Positions 11,328-23,064 of a stretch of 64,000 bases of DNA are shown one piece after another (positions within the stretch are counted from its first letter, which is position 1; each line of letters opens with the position of its first letter). The stretch is taken from NCBI RefSeq assembly GCF_037042905.1, contig NC_087252.1, forward strand, positions 35,667,556 to 35,731,555. Reading direction: 5' to 3'. Under the pieces are notes generated by a model. It was not told the origin of the DNA. It made no database searches and saw only the letters and a list, made by a program, of their open reading frames with translations. Made by a program: the position numbers and the translations under genes. The DNA is from Lytechinus pictus (lineage: Eukaryota > Echinodermata > Echinoidea > Temnopleuroida > Toxopneustidae).

Positions 11328-13131
11328 GTAAGTATCAGACTGACAGTCATAAGGACGCACCACTAGATATCCGGGGGGGGGGGGGGGGGGCTGCAATTTT
11401 TTTTTAAACTTGACTTGGTAAATGAGCAAAAAAAATGACACACCATCAGAGTAAAAAAAATTAATGGTACAGTGATGAATCATATGAAGGGGGGGGGGGG
11501 GGGGGCTTGTTTCAATGGAATAAGGAAAGAACTTGGCTCAAAGAAGAAAGGAAACAAAATGCATCAACCCAAACTTCCAGCCCCCTTTGTATCTAATGGT
11601 GCGTCCCTTATCAGACATGAGTAAAATACTGCGTAGATATATGGACTACTGACCTCTTAATGTCACAGATGACGATGGATGACTTGGACCTCCATTCGGA
11701 CGTCCAGTTGTATTTCCTGCGACAATTGCTCCAGGCTTTATTTCGTCTAAGATATAGGGTTAGGGTTGAATTAGACTTTTATTTAGGTTAGGTGTTAGGT
11801 TTAGGATAGGGTATATTGTTAAATCGAGGGTTGAAGTTGGCGATTCCATTAGTGTGTGAAATTGACAGCGGAGCAATTGCCGCGGGGGTCAATGTCATGG
11901 AACTGTTTACAGACCTACACAGACCTCCAAGGATACCCAAGGCGTCAACATGGATCTCTTCCCGGATCTGATCCTGGTTAGTCAGGCGTCTATATGTGAC
12001 TGAGGATTTAAGCTAATTATCTAATTTTTGTTCTGGAAAACATAGAACCTTACCTGGCGACTTATGTTGGTTTGGGAGTGGCTGGTCACATCTGTTCCTA
12101 CGGTGTGAGGAGATAAACTCGCAATCTGAATTATCCTTTATACAGCTAAGCCCCTTTTTCACCTTCACGGATCATCCTGTACTGCCGATTCGGGGTCATC
12201 CGTGTAAAGTCAGGGATTACAATGTACACACCGGCTACTCAACCGGCGCCATTCTTGATGAACTAGAATATCCGGGAGAGAAATTGAACATGTTCAATTT
12301 TTCATCCCTGAGTACACGGACGAATAATCATCCGTGTTCTTGCTTGTAGCCACCGTGTACGTACGAGTAATTACCCAATGCATCCGGGAGGCTTCTTGTA
12401 AGAGCGAGAGGTCCTACCGGCTATATCTGGGGTCGAAAATTTTCCATTGTATTCGTACATTAAGAATAGTCCGTTTTCTTCGCCATCTATGTGTACGCTA
12501 AAGGCGTTGCAAAAACGAAAGAAACTTCAATCTTGTCCAAGCTCTAGAGATATCCCAAGAGACCGTAAGCCACCGTGAAGGTCCGTGTAATATCCGTGTT
12601 TTCCGTGTTGACTCCCGATAGCTTATCAAACAGATTCTTATAGCGCTGCCATGTTTATCATTGTTGAAACCGCGATTTCCGTATACTTCCGTATAAATAC
12701 CCAGTTAAATCTGAATTGACTCATTGACTCACTCCGGCAGTGGTAGGAAAATATTAATTTTGCAATTTGGCTAACCCCAGATCACCACGGACTGAGATCC
12801 GTGTTGCATTCTTGAAGATGCAAAAGGGGATTTAGAGCAACCTGAAGAATGCTAGGTATGGGTTTGTAGAAGTATGTGGTGTAGGGTGTGCTAATGAGTG
12901 TGACATGCATATGTGTACATAATGATACATGCAAGAATACGCGTGGGGTGTGTGTGTGTGCGTGCGACAGATGAGGGTGTGCGTTAAGGTGTGCATGCGT
13001 TCCCCCTTTCAATTAACAATGGTATCTTCGAGGCATAGTTAATTCAATTACTGTGAAGAGCCATGTAAACGTTTTCTGCAGAGTTCTGAGCGTTCATATC
13101 AGTCCTACCAGGGACCCCCTCTCACGTCCCT

Positions 13132-13303
13132 GGTAGGTGTTTCATAAAGCTGTTCGTAAGCTAAGAGCGATCTTAAGAACGACTGGTGATTCTTTCTTGT
13201 GCAAAATGGTATGTTCATTGGCGATGGTTAAGCGTGTAAGAAAGGTTCACCAGTCGTTCTTAAAGTCGCTCTTAACTTACAAACAGCTTTATGAAACGGC
13301 ACC
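13132..13303. mobile_element. Foldback MITE, GTTTCATAAA family
   Basis: GGTAGGTGTTTCATAAAGCT at the left pairs with AGCTTTATGAAACGGCACC at the right. The interior (CGACTGGTGATTCTTTCTTG) matches the element at 2152 closely. Confidence 0.8.
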
Positions 13304-13465
13304 ATGGTCCTACAAAGGAAGCTTGGTGCAAAGTAAAATCAGTGACGTGAGAGGGAGCCCTCTAATGTCCCTGGAAAATTCACCAACAACAGAACATACA
13401 AATCCATTTAATTAGTAGATTGGATTTCCATCATTGTTTCTTACATAATTTGTTTCACATTGCAG

Positions 13466-13503
13466 ATCCAGCTTACGAGATTCCGGATCAACCTCCTATT
13501 CGG
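13466..13503 (+). CDS. Exon: cytoplasmic YEIP motif
   Basis: A 38-nt exon with acceptor CATTGCAG and donor GTGAGT. Phase 1 in and phase 0 out match both neighbours. It encodes DPAYEIPDQPPIR. The YxxP form is a known SH2-type context (Crk/Nck-like preference), so a whole exon is devoted to one candidate phosphotyrosine site. Confidence 0.72.
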
Positions 13504-14227
13504 GTGAGTATCGTTAATCAAAGTAATACAAACCAAGTGGAAAGTTCAGCAGGTGTTCAGTGTGCTTCTATTTGTTTACAAAGGGCATTGCGCAAATTTC
13601 CGTTAAGAAAAATATGACAGTGATGAATTTCCTTATATTTGAGGTTGATTGGATCAATCATAAGTCTTTGCAAGACAGGGCCCTTTTAATCTTTGACAAG
13701 GCAGACATAAAATGGAGTTCCATGGACAGATCTGTGTTCCGTCTTGTAAAGCGTTGCTATTAATCCGATCAACCTCAACTATAACGGAAATCCGTAAAAG
13801 TCATAAATTCTCCGACAGGAAATAATGAGTGACAAATCCTCCAGACAACGATGGACTAACAATAACAATGATAATAATGAAAATGATAATACATATGATT
13901 TATAAAGCGTATTTTCCATTTTTATCACAAGCTCAAGGCGCTTAAAAAACATGAAAAACTAAATTTATGTGAATTTATTAGTATCTACGCACATAGAAAG
14001 TATTATTTTTTAAATAGATGTTATCTAAAAATAACTATATAAATACCTATTATTATCATTGTTATTATTATTATTACATCACATCTTGATAACATTTTGG
14101 AAAAAAAATGCAGTTTAGATGTTAGCTTTGCTGTTCTTAGTTGCGGTCCGGATCAATCGCAACTCTCTATAAGACGGAGCCCTGAAATGTATTTTCTCTC
14201 ACATTTTTCACTCTTACTTCCTATCAG

Positions 14228-14440
14228 ACATTCATGTATGACGACACTTCACCGAGGTCACCTTCTGCAGTGAGAGAAGACCCGGATGTTGCTGATGATG
14301 GATATATTCCGATGATGACCAACACAATGACAACATTCACGAAGCCGTCCATCAAACCTAAACCTCCTAAACCATTACCTAAACCCTCAGCTACATATGA
14401 CAGCATCAAAGGAGGGATTTATGAGAATCTCAGGATTTGA
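14228..14440 (+). CDS. Terminal exon: tyrosine-rich tail and stop codon
   Basis: Acceptor CTTCCTATCAG, entering in phase 0. It encodes 70 residues and stops at TGA 14438-14440. Visible motifs are MYDDTSP, DGYIPMM (YxxM), a PKPPKPLPKP proline stretch suited to SH3 binding, YDSIKGG and IYENLRI (YxN) at the extreme C-terminus. This combination is typical of receptors that recruit SH2/SH3 adaptors after tyrosine phosphorylation. The 3' UTR is not delimited; a repeat begins near 14618. Confidence 0.88.
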   Translation, partial: TFMYDDTSPRSPSAVREDPDVADDGYIPMMTNTMTTFTKPSIKPKPPKPLPKPSATYDSIKGGIYENLRI

Positions 14441-14617
14441 AAGGAAAGGGTTCTAGATAAAAATATATAATTCTTATCATACCCAAAGGATCCACTTCAG
14501 CTCTTCTGAACTGTACTCTTCGGACCCTGCATATGACACGATGTTAATATTACCCTTTTCCATTCTACATGAAATGTCAAGCGCCTAACAAGACGGCAAA
14601 GGGTCCAATTTTTGTCT

Positions 14618-15255
14618 CACCTGCATAGCAGAGTGAGACTGTTATAGATGCCGCTTTTCCGACGGCGGCGGCGTCAATATCAATTCTTAACCGAAGGTTA
14701 AATTTTTGAAATGGCAGCATAACTTAAAAAGTATATAGACATAGTTCATGAAACTTGAACATAATGTTAATCAAGTATCACTATTAAAGCATTCTGCCTG
14801 AGTTTCGGGTCACATAATTGAGGTCAAAGGTCATTTAGGGTCAATGAACTTTGACCATGTTGGGGGTATTTATTGAATAACCATCATAACTCTGAATGTG
14901 TATGGATCTAGTTCATAAATCTTGGACATAAGAGTAATCAAGAATCACTGAACATCTCGTGCGAGTGTCAGGTCACATGACCAAAGTCAAAGGTCATTTT
15001 AGGTCAATGAACTTTGGCCAAGTTGGAGGTGATTAATAAATTACTGTCATAACTTTCAAAGTTTATGGATATAGTTTATGAAAGTGTTAGGTCACATGAT
15101 CAAGGTCTATTATTATTAAGGGTCAATGAACGTATTATTGTATCATTATATGAATGGTGTTTTTTGTGAATAATTATTTTATAGTAGTTTTAAACTCAGC
15201 ACTGCTGCTGCTATATTGCATTGCGTAATGCAGGTGAGACTGCCAGAGGCGCTCC
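14618..15255 (+). mobile_element. Repeat with TCTCACCTGCAT / ATGCAGGTGAGACT ends and AGGTCA half-sites
   Basis: Left end TGTCTCACCTGCATAGCAGA and right end GTAATGCAGGTGAGACTGCC are inverted. The interior has about 150-bp imperfect tandem units containing CAAAGGTCATTTAGGGTCAA. A truncated relative is at 48783-49055. No coding frame. Confidence 0.65.
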
Positions 15256-15337
15256 ACTGGTTAGTGTTTGGTATGACTTTACCCCGCGACCTACAGTACA
15301 TGAAGTTGCCGCTCTACCACTGATGTCCGGTTATCAA

Positions 15338-15865
15338 ACTCTCTAAATGCAAAAGAGCTAATCTGGTCCCTTAATATCACACTTTTCTCGGATTGAGACG
15401 AACTCACTCATTTTCGATCAAGATTTGCATCTTTCTAGAGTGGATTTTACCTCTTTTTTATGGTAACTTCCGTAGGAACTCGGCAGGACAGCGCTCTGCT
15501 GGTAAACGCCAAGCTGGTATATAACCAATTACCTAGGAAACATTTTACGTCTAGGTTAATCAGTCATAGTGGCTGACCTTATAGACGACAGAAATTACTC
15601 TCGGGCTTGTTTTTATCAAAGTGGAGACAATGGCAGAGTAGGGATTCGAACTCACAACCTTGCGATTATGAGCCCAATGCTCTAACCACTGGATCACACG
15701 ACCCGTGTGGACTGGAAGTGTCTAAAATGATGCAAAGTTCACCCCAGTAGGAGCTATAATTCACTCCAAAAGGACGTGCAGTTCACTCCAAAGGGATTGG
15801 TCCCTACTTTCACTCCAAGAGGAATGTGATTAGTGATTTGATTAGCTCTTTTGCATTTAGAGAGT
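15338..15865. mobile_element. TIR element containing a nested SINE
   Basis: A perfect inverted pair (ACTCTCTAAATGCAAAAGAG at the left and its complement at the right, continuing to 26 bp) delimits 528 bp. A tRNA-like SINE sits inside on the minus strand. Confidence 0.75.
15555..15706 (-). mobile_element. tRNA-derived SINE, head with CAT anticodon-like loop
   Basis: Read on the minus strand from about 15706, it shows A box TGATCCAGTGGTTAG, a loop GGGCTCATAATC and B box GAGTTCGAATCCC. It is followed by non-tRNA sequence, as in a SINE, rather than by a 3' acceptor end. Body limits are uncertain. Confidence 0.55.
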
Positions 15866-16729
15866 AGCATCAAATTATTATTGGATTGGATAGTAATAGT
15901 CTGGAGTGACATGCTGGGAGGTCGTTAAAAGGGTAAAATACCACTCGGTCGACACCGACTTTGACTACCTCTCGTCTGGGCTCATCCAACATGGTCCAAT
16001 CCTTGTTCATCTTCAATATAGTTCGTCTCCCAACTTATCGATATAAGCAAATTTACCATTTTGTGTAATTAGCTTCCATTTTTGCTTTATCAATTTCGAG
16101 AGGCGGACCATCCAGGCTATATTCACAAGTCCATTTCGGGGAGGAGGAGGGGGGCTATTATTTGTGCTCAATCCGCTCGTAAAAATTGTCTAATCAATCT
16201 GGGCATCAGAGTAAATTGCAGTAAGACTATATTAAACAGAATATTAGATGAAAATGTAGCCGGATCAGAATTATGGTAATTTCATTAAATGATAGTTTAT
16301 CAAGTGATTTTATCGACGATCCACAACGGCCAGAGACGATTTGAGAATTAGACCAATTGCTCGTTTATCAAGTTGATTCACAATTTTTAGTTCATTCACT
16401 TGATTCAACATGAGAAGTCTTTCTGCTCTATACGTCCGATTTGAAATGTTCAATGTTTAAAGAAACTTCATACAACGCTCTTCGAAATAAACTATTGGAA
16501 CGTTGCAGTGGTTGTGTAACAGTTTAAAATCATGCTAAATGTATTGAATATTGAATATAAAAAGAAATTTTCTTCTTTATAATTTCAAACACCTGTTTTA
16601 TACTGTCAAACAGCTACTGTAAAATACACATTATTTTAAACAGTGTTTGTACTGCATGTTCTTTGTATCATAATCATGTACATTTATTTGCGATACTTTT
16701 ACTGAGTCAGTCTGTCATCAGAATTGCAT

Positions 16730-16862
16730 GTTGCAGAAAGAGTTGCAATCAATCGCAACCCAAAAAATCATGCGCAACTTGATTTTCAACCAATCAACAG
16801 CCCGCATTTGGGACTTGCGATTGATTGTTTGACTTGCGTTTAAGCGCAACTCTTTCTGCAAC
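16730..16862. mobile_element. Foldback element, GTTGCAGAAAGAGTTGC ends
   Basis: A perfect 17-bp inverted pair (GTTGCAGAAAGAGTTGC / GCAACTCTTTCTGCAAC), with an interior (GCGATTGATTG, CAATCAATCGC) that is also self-complementary. Related sequence occurs at 47715-47750. Confidence 0.75.
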
Positions 16863-16989
16863 GGGCCACTGATTATATTACTTCGTAAAACAATTTCAAT
16901 GATATCATCCTTGTGTAATTGCCTTTTATGCTGTTTTAGGCCTTACTTGCTTCGTGTGAAATTTTATTATTGTACACAATTTGCTATGT

Positions 16990-17308
16990 TTATAACGTGG
17001 AGAAGGTTTAAGGTTCACCATGTGTAATATGAAGAAAGGAAATGAAATACAGGCAGAAAAAATCATATAGAAAAACGAGAAAGGATGAAAAGAGGAAATT
17101 AGAGGTATTATTTTCTTGAAAGTGAGTAAATTCCCGAAAAGGACTACATCAGATGAGATGTGCTGAATATGGCTTGAGTAGCGATGGTTTGAGTAGTAGC
17201 AGGATGAAGTGAAGAGAGGTTACTCGACGTTTCGGGTAGGTTGACTGTCCACCTTCTGAAGACGGACTTAACCTGGTGAACCGTAAACCTTCTCCACGTT
17301 ATAAACTC
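16990..17308. mobile_element. TIR element, TTATAACGTGGAGAAGG ends
   Basis: TTATAACGTGGAGAAGGTTT at 16990 is repeated as AACCTTCTCCACGTTATAAA at about 17289-17308. It contains CGACGTTTCGGGTAGG and CTTCTGAAGAC, a module also seen near the Penelope-like element and the palindromes. Confidence 0.7.
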
Positions 17309-17322
17309 CACCATGCAAACCT

Positions 17323-17563
17323 ACACAGCAAACACTGTGGTGTTAACCGGTGTACATAGAGGACCACACCAGTTATTTTACACCGGTGTTGAATTGGTGG
17401 TGTTAGTTTTACACCTATAGGTGTCATTACAACACCTTTGGTTGTTACATTTACACACTTTGGTGTTATTTTTAATCTCTAGGGTGTAATTTTAACACCT
17501 CTGGGTGTGGTCCTCTATTAACACCAACTGGTGTCAGTTTTAACACCGCAGTTTTTACAGTGT
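17323..17563. mobile_element. MITE, CACTGT…GGTGTTAA family
   Basis: The left end CACTGTGGTGTTAAC and right end GTTAACACC-like / TTTTTACAGTG are inverted. The interior is a string of GGTGT(T/A) and ACACC motifs in both orientations. Confidence 0.6.
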
Positions 17564-17839
17564 ACAAAGATCATTTGCTATGTTTACCTGTTATGATTTG
17601 TTTTTATTGCAAAGTGGAAAATATTTGAAATAAATTATTTAATTGATTCTATTGATGATTAGGTGCAATTGATCGTACAAATAATGTGTATGGTCGGTCG
17701 CTAAGCCTTCTTATGAATGCGATAGGAACAATATGATCCAAAAATACGCCGTAATGTGAAGTACAATAAAAACTGTTTATATCATATGCACGTTTATAAA
17801 TCATTTGCCTTCGACACATGTTCCTTCAAATTCAACCGA

Positions 17840-18690
17840 GTTGGGTCTAGTTTGGACACTGATTCCCATGCTCGAATATGTAAAGGATACAACTTGAATA
17901 AAACAGGGTTTCCACAGAAATTTGAGAAAAAAAATTATACATTAGTACTTCAAATGTTTTATTTTTCTATTATAATTATAATTAATATAATTATATAATT
18001 ATATTATTATAATAATTTCATGAAAACTTGGCAACTTTTCTTAAATCACGTTTCATAATTTTTCACACTGATTCCCACGCTCGAATATGTAAAGCATACA
18101 ACTTAAATAAAAGTAATTTATATAACACGCTGATACCTTGATTTAATGCAGATTGTGTACCTTACCACATGAATTAAAATTCAATAAAGTTAAGCACGAT
18201 AAATAAGATATGTCTTTGGGTATATATATATTGCATTCATTTACGAAGTTTCGTTCAAAAAAGTAAAATATTGTAACAATATAATCAGTTTGTCAAATCA
18301 CTCTGGACGTTCCCCTGAATAGTTAGTATAGAAAGTAGGCTCCATTCAAATAAAATAATACATTAGTACTTCAAATGTTTTATTTTTCTATTATTGATAA
18401 TTTCATGAAAACTTGGCAACTTTTCTTAAATCACGTTTCATAAGTTTTTACACTGATTCCCACGCTCGAATATGTAAAGCATACAACTTAAATACAAGTA
18501 ATTTATATAACATGCTGATACCTTGATTTAATGCAAATTGTGTACATTACCTCATGAATTAAAATTCAATAAAGTTATGCACGATAAATGAGATCTGTCT
18601 TTGGGTGTATATACAGTATATTGCATTCATTTACGAAGTTTCGTTCAAAAAAGTAAAATATTGTAACAATATAATCAGTTTGTCCAAATT
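17840..18690. repeat. Tandem duplication, units of about 360-420 bp
   Basis: Segments starting CACTGATTCCCACGCTCGAA occur at about 18065 and 18448, with a partial copy at 17857. Each is followed by the same AT-rich sequence to GTAACAATATAATCAGTTTGTC. Part of the unit (18299-18420) recurs at 21045-21150 beside the GPCR start. Confidence 0.85.
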
Positions 18691-18977
18691 GTGCTTAGGT
18701 AAGGTGAATTTGTGCGAATATGAGAGAATCCATGATGAGGTGTATAGAAATAACCCTTGTTAGAGGGTCCAAGTCAGAACAGAAATATATACATAGAACT
18801 ACAGGGAAATATGGTAATATAGTAGGCCTACATTGGACCAATTGAAAAAAAAAACCCAAAACAAGTCACGTTTATTAATGGTTTTAAAAACCAATCCTTC
18901 GTGCGGATGGAAACTGCACAGTTTAGTTAAGTGCACCAAGGGCAGAATATGTTTTTTTTTACGATTGATTACATTGT

Positions 18978-19282
18978 GGAGCGTTGTGGCCCAGTGGATT
19001 AGTCTTCGGACTTTGAAACAGAGGGTCGTGGGTTCGAATCCCAGTCATGGCGCAATTTCCTTCAGCAAGAAATTTGTCCACATTGTGCTGCACTCGACCC
19101 AGGTGAGGTGAATGGGTACCCGGTAGGATTTATTCCTTGAATGCTTTAGCGCCTATATGGCCGCTCAGCTACAGCCGGGGTAATAATGATATACTAAGTA
19201 TATTTTCAGCGCCTTGAGCACATAATCAATGTGGATTTGGCGCTTTAGAAATACTCTATATTATTATTATTATTATTACAAT
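18978..19282 (+). mobile_element. tRNA-derived SINE, full-length looking, (ATT)n tail
   Basis: A tRNA-like head has A box TGGCCCAGTGG and B box GGGTTCGAATCCC. It is followed by a body (CTCGACCCAGGTGAGGTGAA, GCGCCTATATGGCCG, GGATTTGGCGCTTTAGAAAT) and a (TTA)n tail. I recognise this general form from sea urchin SINEs. Fragments are at 27950-28022, 42385-42475 and (reverse) 45558-45645. Confidence 0.85.
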
Positions 19283-19911
19283 GTACAAATGAAAAAGCGT
19301 ACGATCAATCGCTAACCTTTGTGTTACGGGACCCTGGTCTGAAAAGAATGTTTCTTATCAGATATCTAGATATCTTGACTATTATTATGCACAATATGTC
19401 TGTTAAATCTCAATTTACATGATTTATACCGTACGTGCCATTATACATACAGGGTGTTTCTAAAAAAGTAACCGAAGCTCAAAGGCGAGCTATTTCAAGA
19501 ATGCATTATTTATTCATGTGATTTCTATTTTACATAACTAAGTAAAACATCAACTGTGATTTGACACCTTGCTTGCGTCTGATTGGCACTGGTCATGATT
19601 CTTCAAAAACATTAAAACAAAGTTGGTTTCGTGCATGTACATTAAGACCCTAGAAGTAAAAAAAGAGAGTAAAACTTGAAAAAGTAGGTTGTGTATCCAA
19701 ATGAAACACTTGGATGTTTTACGCTTTGAGCACTCTGCTGAGTGGATTTGGCGAATTATAAATCATGATTTTTATCATGATTATCAAATCATATCTCTAT
19801 TTTCATAATTATCATATCTATTACATACCAATGAGTGGTGCAATTCCTTTACACACTTACACACCGTTGCACATCTGGCAAAGGTTGAAGGGTCTACTTA
19901 GCTTCACGCGA

Positions 19912-21039
19912 TTACCGAGGTCTTTTGGTCAAATAAATTGTCCGAATGCTCTCTCTTCTCTGCAAGTTTCCATTGAAGTCTTGACCAAATAAAGGTACCC
20001 GGGTGGTCGAAGTAGTTTTCCTGGTCAAAATCTCTCTTAAGGCTTTCCTGAACTCTGGACAGTGGATGCTGTAAATCACTGGATTCACGCACGAGTTCAA
20101 GAAAGCAAGAGCGACCAGGGCTTCGTATGGAGGGCTGTAGATGAAGCTTGCATCCAACCACTGCATGCTAACGGCCAAGTACGCGAACGTATTCGGTGCC
20201 CAACAAATGATGTACATTACAACAATGATGAAGAGGAGTTTGACTGCGCGCTTTTTCGCGACAACGATTCTGTAGGCAGGACTCGAACGGTGATTCCGTA
20301 CACTGCTTGCAAAGCGCCGAGTCTGCCGATGAAGAGTTGTTACGATTAGGACATGAATGGCCAACATTACAGATGACGGTAGCAAGAAAAATATTACGAT
20401 TAAAAATATGCCATAGATCTCCTGTGTTATAGTAGATTGGTAGCGATATATGCAATTGCGTGACCGTGGTTCAACAACATGAAACACGAATTCGGGAGCA
20501 ACAAACACACAAGAAGAGCACCAAATTATACCCACGACGATGAAAACCCGACGACGTGTTATTAATCGCTTAGCACGCAACGGAAACACTACGGCGATAC
20601 AACGCTCAACTGCGATCGCAGTGAGTGTGAATATCGAAGCGGAGCAGGATACCCAAAGAAGAGCAGACGATTGGACTAGTTTACAGACGAAATTCCCAAG
20701 GAACGTTACTGGAACATTCTGTGGTGTCGGATGCGGAAACATGAAGAGTGACGTCAAAAGATCTGCCGCAGCAAGAGCGCCGATGAGTGTATCCGCGGGC
20801 CGCCTCGTCGTTCGTCTTTGAAACAAAACTACAACGACCAGGGAATTTCCGACCACGCCTAACGACGCAATTGCGGTCTGGAGTATCTCCCACCATGACC
20901 ACGTGACCGGGTTCCACAGCCAATCAGCGAAAGGAAAACTAGATATATTTGAAGGAGTTTCGATGCTGAGTTCATGGGACTCTTTCGGAATCTTAGAGTC
21001 GGCGATCAGTTCTATCTCGGAAACTTGGTTGGATCCCAT
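19912..21039 (-). CDS. Intronless class A (rhodopsin-type) GPCR
   Basis: One uninterrupted frame encodes seven membrane segments with class A landmarks. These are GN-x-x-V in TM1 (GNSLVVVV), AAADLL in TM2, the TM3 cysteine (NFVCKL) paired with an extracellular-loop-2 cysteine (SRNCIY), ERC in place of DRY at the end of TM3, CWAP in TM6, and NSCVNPVIY in TM7. A basic C-tail follows. The N-terminus has an NIS glycosylation sequon. The frame extends upstream to an ATG at 21096 (394 residues), but those 19 codons lie in a repeat that recurs at 18299. I therefore prefer the ATG at 21037-21039, giving 375 residues. The ligand is unknown; general form is closest to peptide-receptor-like GPCRs. Intronless GPCR genes are numerous in echinoderms. 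Embedding in repeats suggests a retroposed or locally expanded receptor. Confidence 0.92.
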   Translation of the reverse strand: MGSNQVSEIELIADSKIPKESHELSIETPSNISSFPFADWLWNPVTWSWWEILQTAIASLGVVGNSLVVVVLFQRRTTRRPADTLIGALAAADLLTSLFMFPHPTPQNVPVTFLGNFVCKLVQSSALLWVSCSASIFTLTAIAVERCIAVVFPLRAKRLITRRRVFIVVGIIWCSSCVFVAPEFVFHVVEPRSRNCIYRYQSTITQEIYGIFLIVIFFLLPSSVMLAIHVLIVTTLHRQTRRFASSVRNHRSSPAYRIVVAKKRAVKLLFIIVVMYIICWAPNTFAYLAVSMQWLDASFIYSPPYEALVALAFLNSCVNPVIYSIHCPEFRKALREILTRKTTSTTRVPLFGQDFNGNLQRRESIRTIYLTKRPR

Positions 21040-21848
21040 GTTGATCACTCTGGACGTTCCCCTGAATAGGTAGTATAGAAAATAGGCTCCATTCAAACAA
21101 AATGATACATTAGTACTTCAAATGTAATTTTCTATTATTGATAATTTCATGAAAACACAAACGTCGTAATAGGTCATGGTGGATTTATTTAATCCATGCG
21201 CTAGTCGACACTGATATTCCTGATATTAAAAAAAACAAAGTCACATTTCATAAGTTGGCTTGCAGGATAATTTATCTCGCCATTTCTACAAGTCGACGAC
21301 ACCGTTAAATTTCCATAGATATCAACGTTAACAATTCAAAAATATTAATGGCTGTGTTAAAATTCATAATTCGATTCCTTGAAGGGATGAAGCAAAAAAA
21401 AAAGGCGGCGGAAAAAGAAGAAAAGTAAAAAGGAAGAAACAAGGAAAGGGAAGAACATGAAGCCGATGAATAAAAAAAGCAGGATAAGAAGTATAGAAAG
21501 AAGGCGAAGAAAAAATAAGTACGAGAAAAAGAACACTATTTAAGAAGAAATAAGTAAGAGTAGAAGAAAAATGAGGAAATTGTAAAATTTCAATATATAT
21601 GACAAAAAACAAAACAAATAACAGAATTATATTTGGTCAACACACTCCTACCTTTTCTCTACTCGAGACGTGCAGTTGATAAGCATAAATCATCCAGATG
21701 CGAGAGGATACAACGTGAAGTGGTCCCTTCATAATGTAATCACAAACGCGTTAAATCTCACGAAAACGAAATGTATATAGAAAACTCTGTAAAAAAAAAA
21801 CAGTATCGGAAAGTTTTTAAATGTCAACGGTTTGTCGCACTAATGAGG

Positions 21849-21994
21849 GTCGGTTTCATAATCATGGCAACTATTGGAAATTCGTCATTATACCAATTCC
21901 TATGAGACAACTTAATTCCGATTGGCTGCTGTCCTTGTTACCATGGTAGTTGCGAGTGGCAAAGTTAATAGCTTTATCTCTTTATGAAACAGAC
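21849..21994. mobile_element. Foldback MITE, GTTTCATAAA family
   Basis: Ends GTCGGTTTCATAA and TTATGAAACAGAC are inverted with one mismatch. The interior has CATGGCAACTA and TTACCATGGTAGTTG. Confidence 0.7.
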
Positions 21995-22910
21995 ACCCGT
22001 TACGCCAATGTATCTATGGCAATATGGCATATTTACATACAATCATATTTCTTACTCTCATATCAAAAACTCAATATCAAGACATAATTTGTTGATACAT
22101 GTACCACGAAATAGACTTAGATGTTTAACGGCTAAAACGTTCCCGTTCGACAACGCCTATTAATGCATATAAATTACTTTGACTTTTACCACCATTGGAA
22201 CTCCGCAAAATGTATTTTTCTTTTACTTTTAAATGGGGAATGCAAAATAGATTTCAGGAGTTCCAACGCCCACCACACTCTATTTTTTTCCTCCAAAATC
22301 CATATTCTTAAATGATATTAGATCACCTACTGTGAAATGAGAAAAAATGTATGCTCCTCGCTTTAATCTCTTTAAGTATTTTTGGATACCCCTGAAAGGA
22401 ATTGCATTGCCTTTGGCTATTCTTGACATATGCATATTTTACAGCACAAACGTCAAATAAACTTGTGAGAACTGCATTCTGTTACATCGTCCTTAATGCA
22501 CTTTAACAAATTAATTTGAAAACAAATATAGTCAAGGAACGTTTATACTGCAGAAAAATTGAATGTTTGAAACTAAACAGCTAGATGTAGGAAAGAAACG
22601 TGTAGACCACAGAGAACTATGAAATATTAATTTAAAACCAAAATATAGGCAAGGAAATTTAAACCACAGAAAATTATGGAACATTGCAGCATTTACAAAT
22701 TACAATGCTTCATTGTCCTTGGACTTTTTCACTCAAGGTGCAGTCATGTTTTATACTCAGGTGTTGTCGACGCATTTCTTTAAAAAAATGTCTGGCCAAA
22801 CACTCTGGAAGTAAGAACTCCAGGCTTTTTTGAATTGACCACAATGTAAATGCTCTAATAGTTCTGTTTACATATATATCAATGGCTACCATTGATTTTC
22901 AACAAATCTG

Positions 22911-23064
22911 GGGCTCGTTTCATAAAAAGTTACAACTGTTGTAACTTTGCTATTATGGCAAGTACCACGGTAACCTTGATTTTGATTGGCTGCTGAGCCC
23001 TGTTGCCATGGTAGTTGTCATAATGGCAAAGTTACAACAGTTGTAACTCTGTATGGAACCAGAG
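22911..23064. mobile_element. Foldback MITE, GTTTCATAAA family
   Basis: TTACAACTGTTGTAACTTTG and its inverse CAAAGTTACAACAGTTGTAA lie just inside CGTTTCATAAA and the degraded right end. Nearly the whole element is self-complementary. Confidence 0.75.

Larger units (their letters stand above)
1133..14440 (+). other. Gene span: Ig/FN3 cell-surface receptor (5' end outside window)
   Basis: Thirteen exons can be joined in one reading frame. Most boundaries are phase 1, as is usual for Ig-superfamily genes. The predicted order is six Ig domains, one FN3 domain, a 7-residue linker from a microexon, an 89-residue Cys-containing module, one transmembrane helix, then a cytoplasmic tail of about 170 residues. 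No signal peptide is seen, so 5' exons lie left of the window. The tail has tyrosines in YEIP, YDDT, YIPM, YDSI and YENL contexts. YxxM is the classic binding form for PI3-kinase p85, and YxN for Grb2-like SH2 domains. This architecture resembles nephrin/Kirrel-like or other IgSF adhesion and signalling receptors, but I cannot name an orthologue. Introns are full of MITEs, G-runs and minisatellites. The function as a tyrosine-signalling adhesion receptor is inferred from architecture only. Confidence 0.85.

Noticed and set aside
19443-19475. CAGGGTGTTTCTAAAAAAGT as a transposon end
   Set aside because: It looks like a mariner-type terminus, but no matching inverted end or target duplication is visible nearby.
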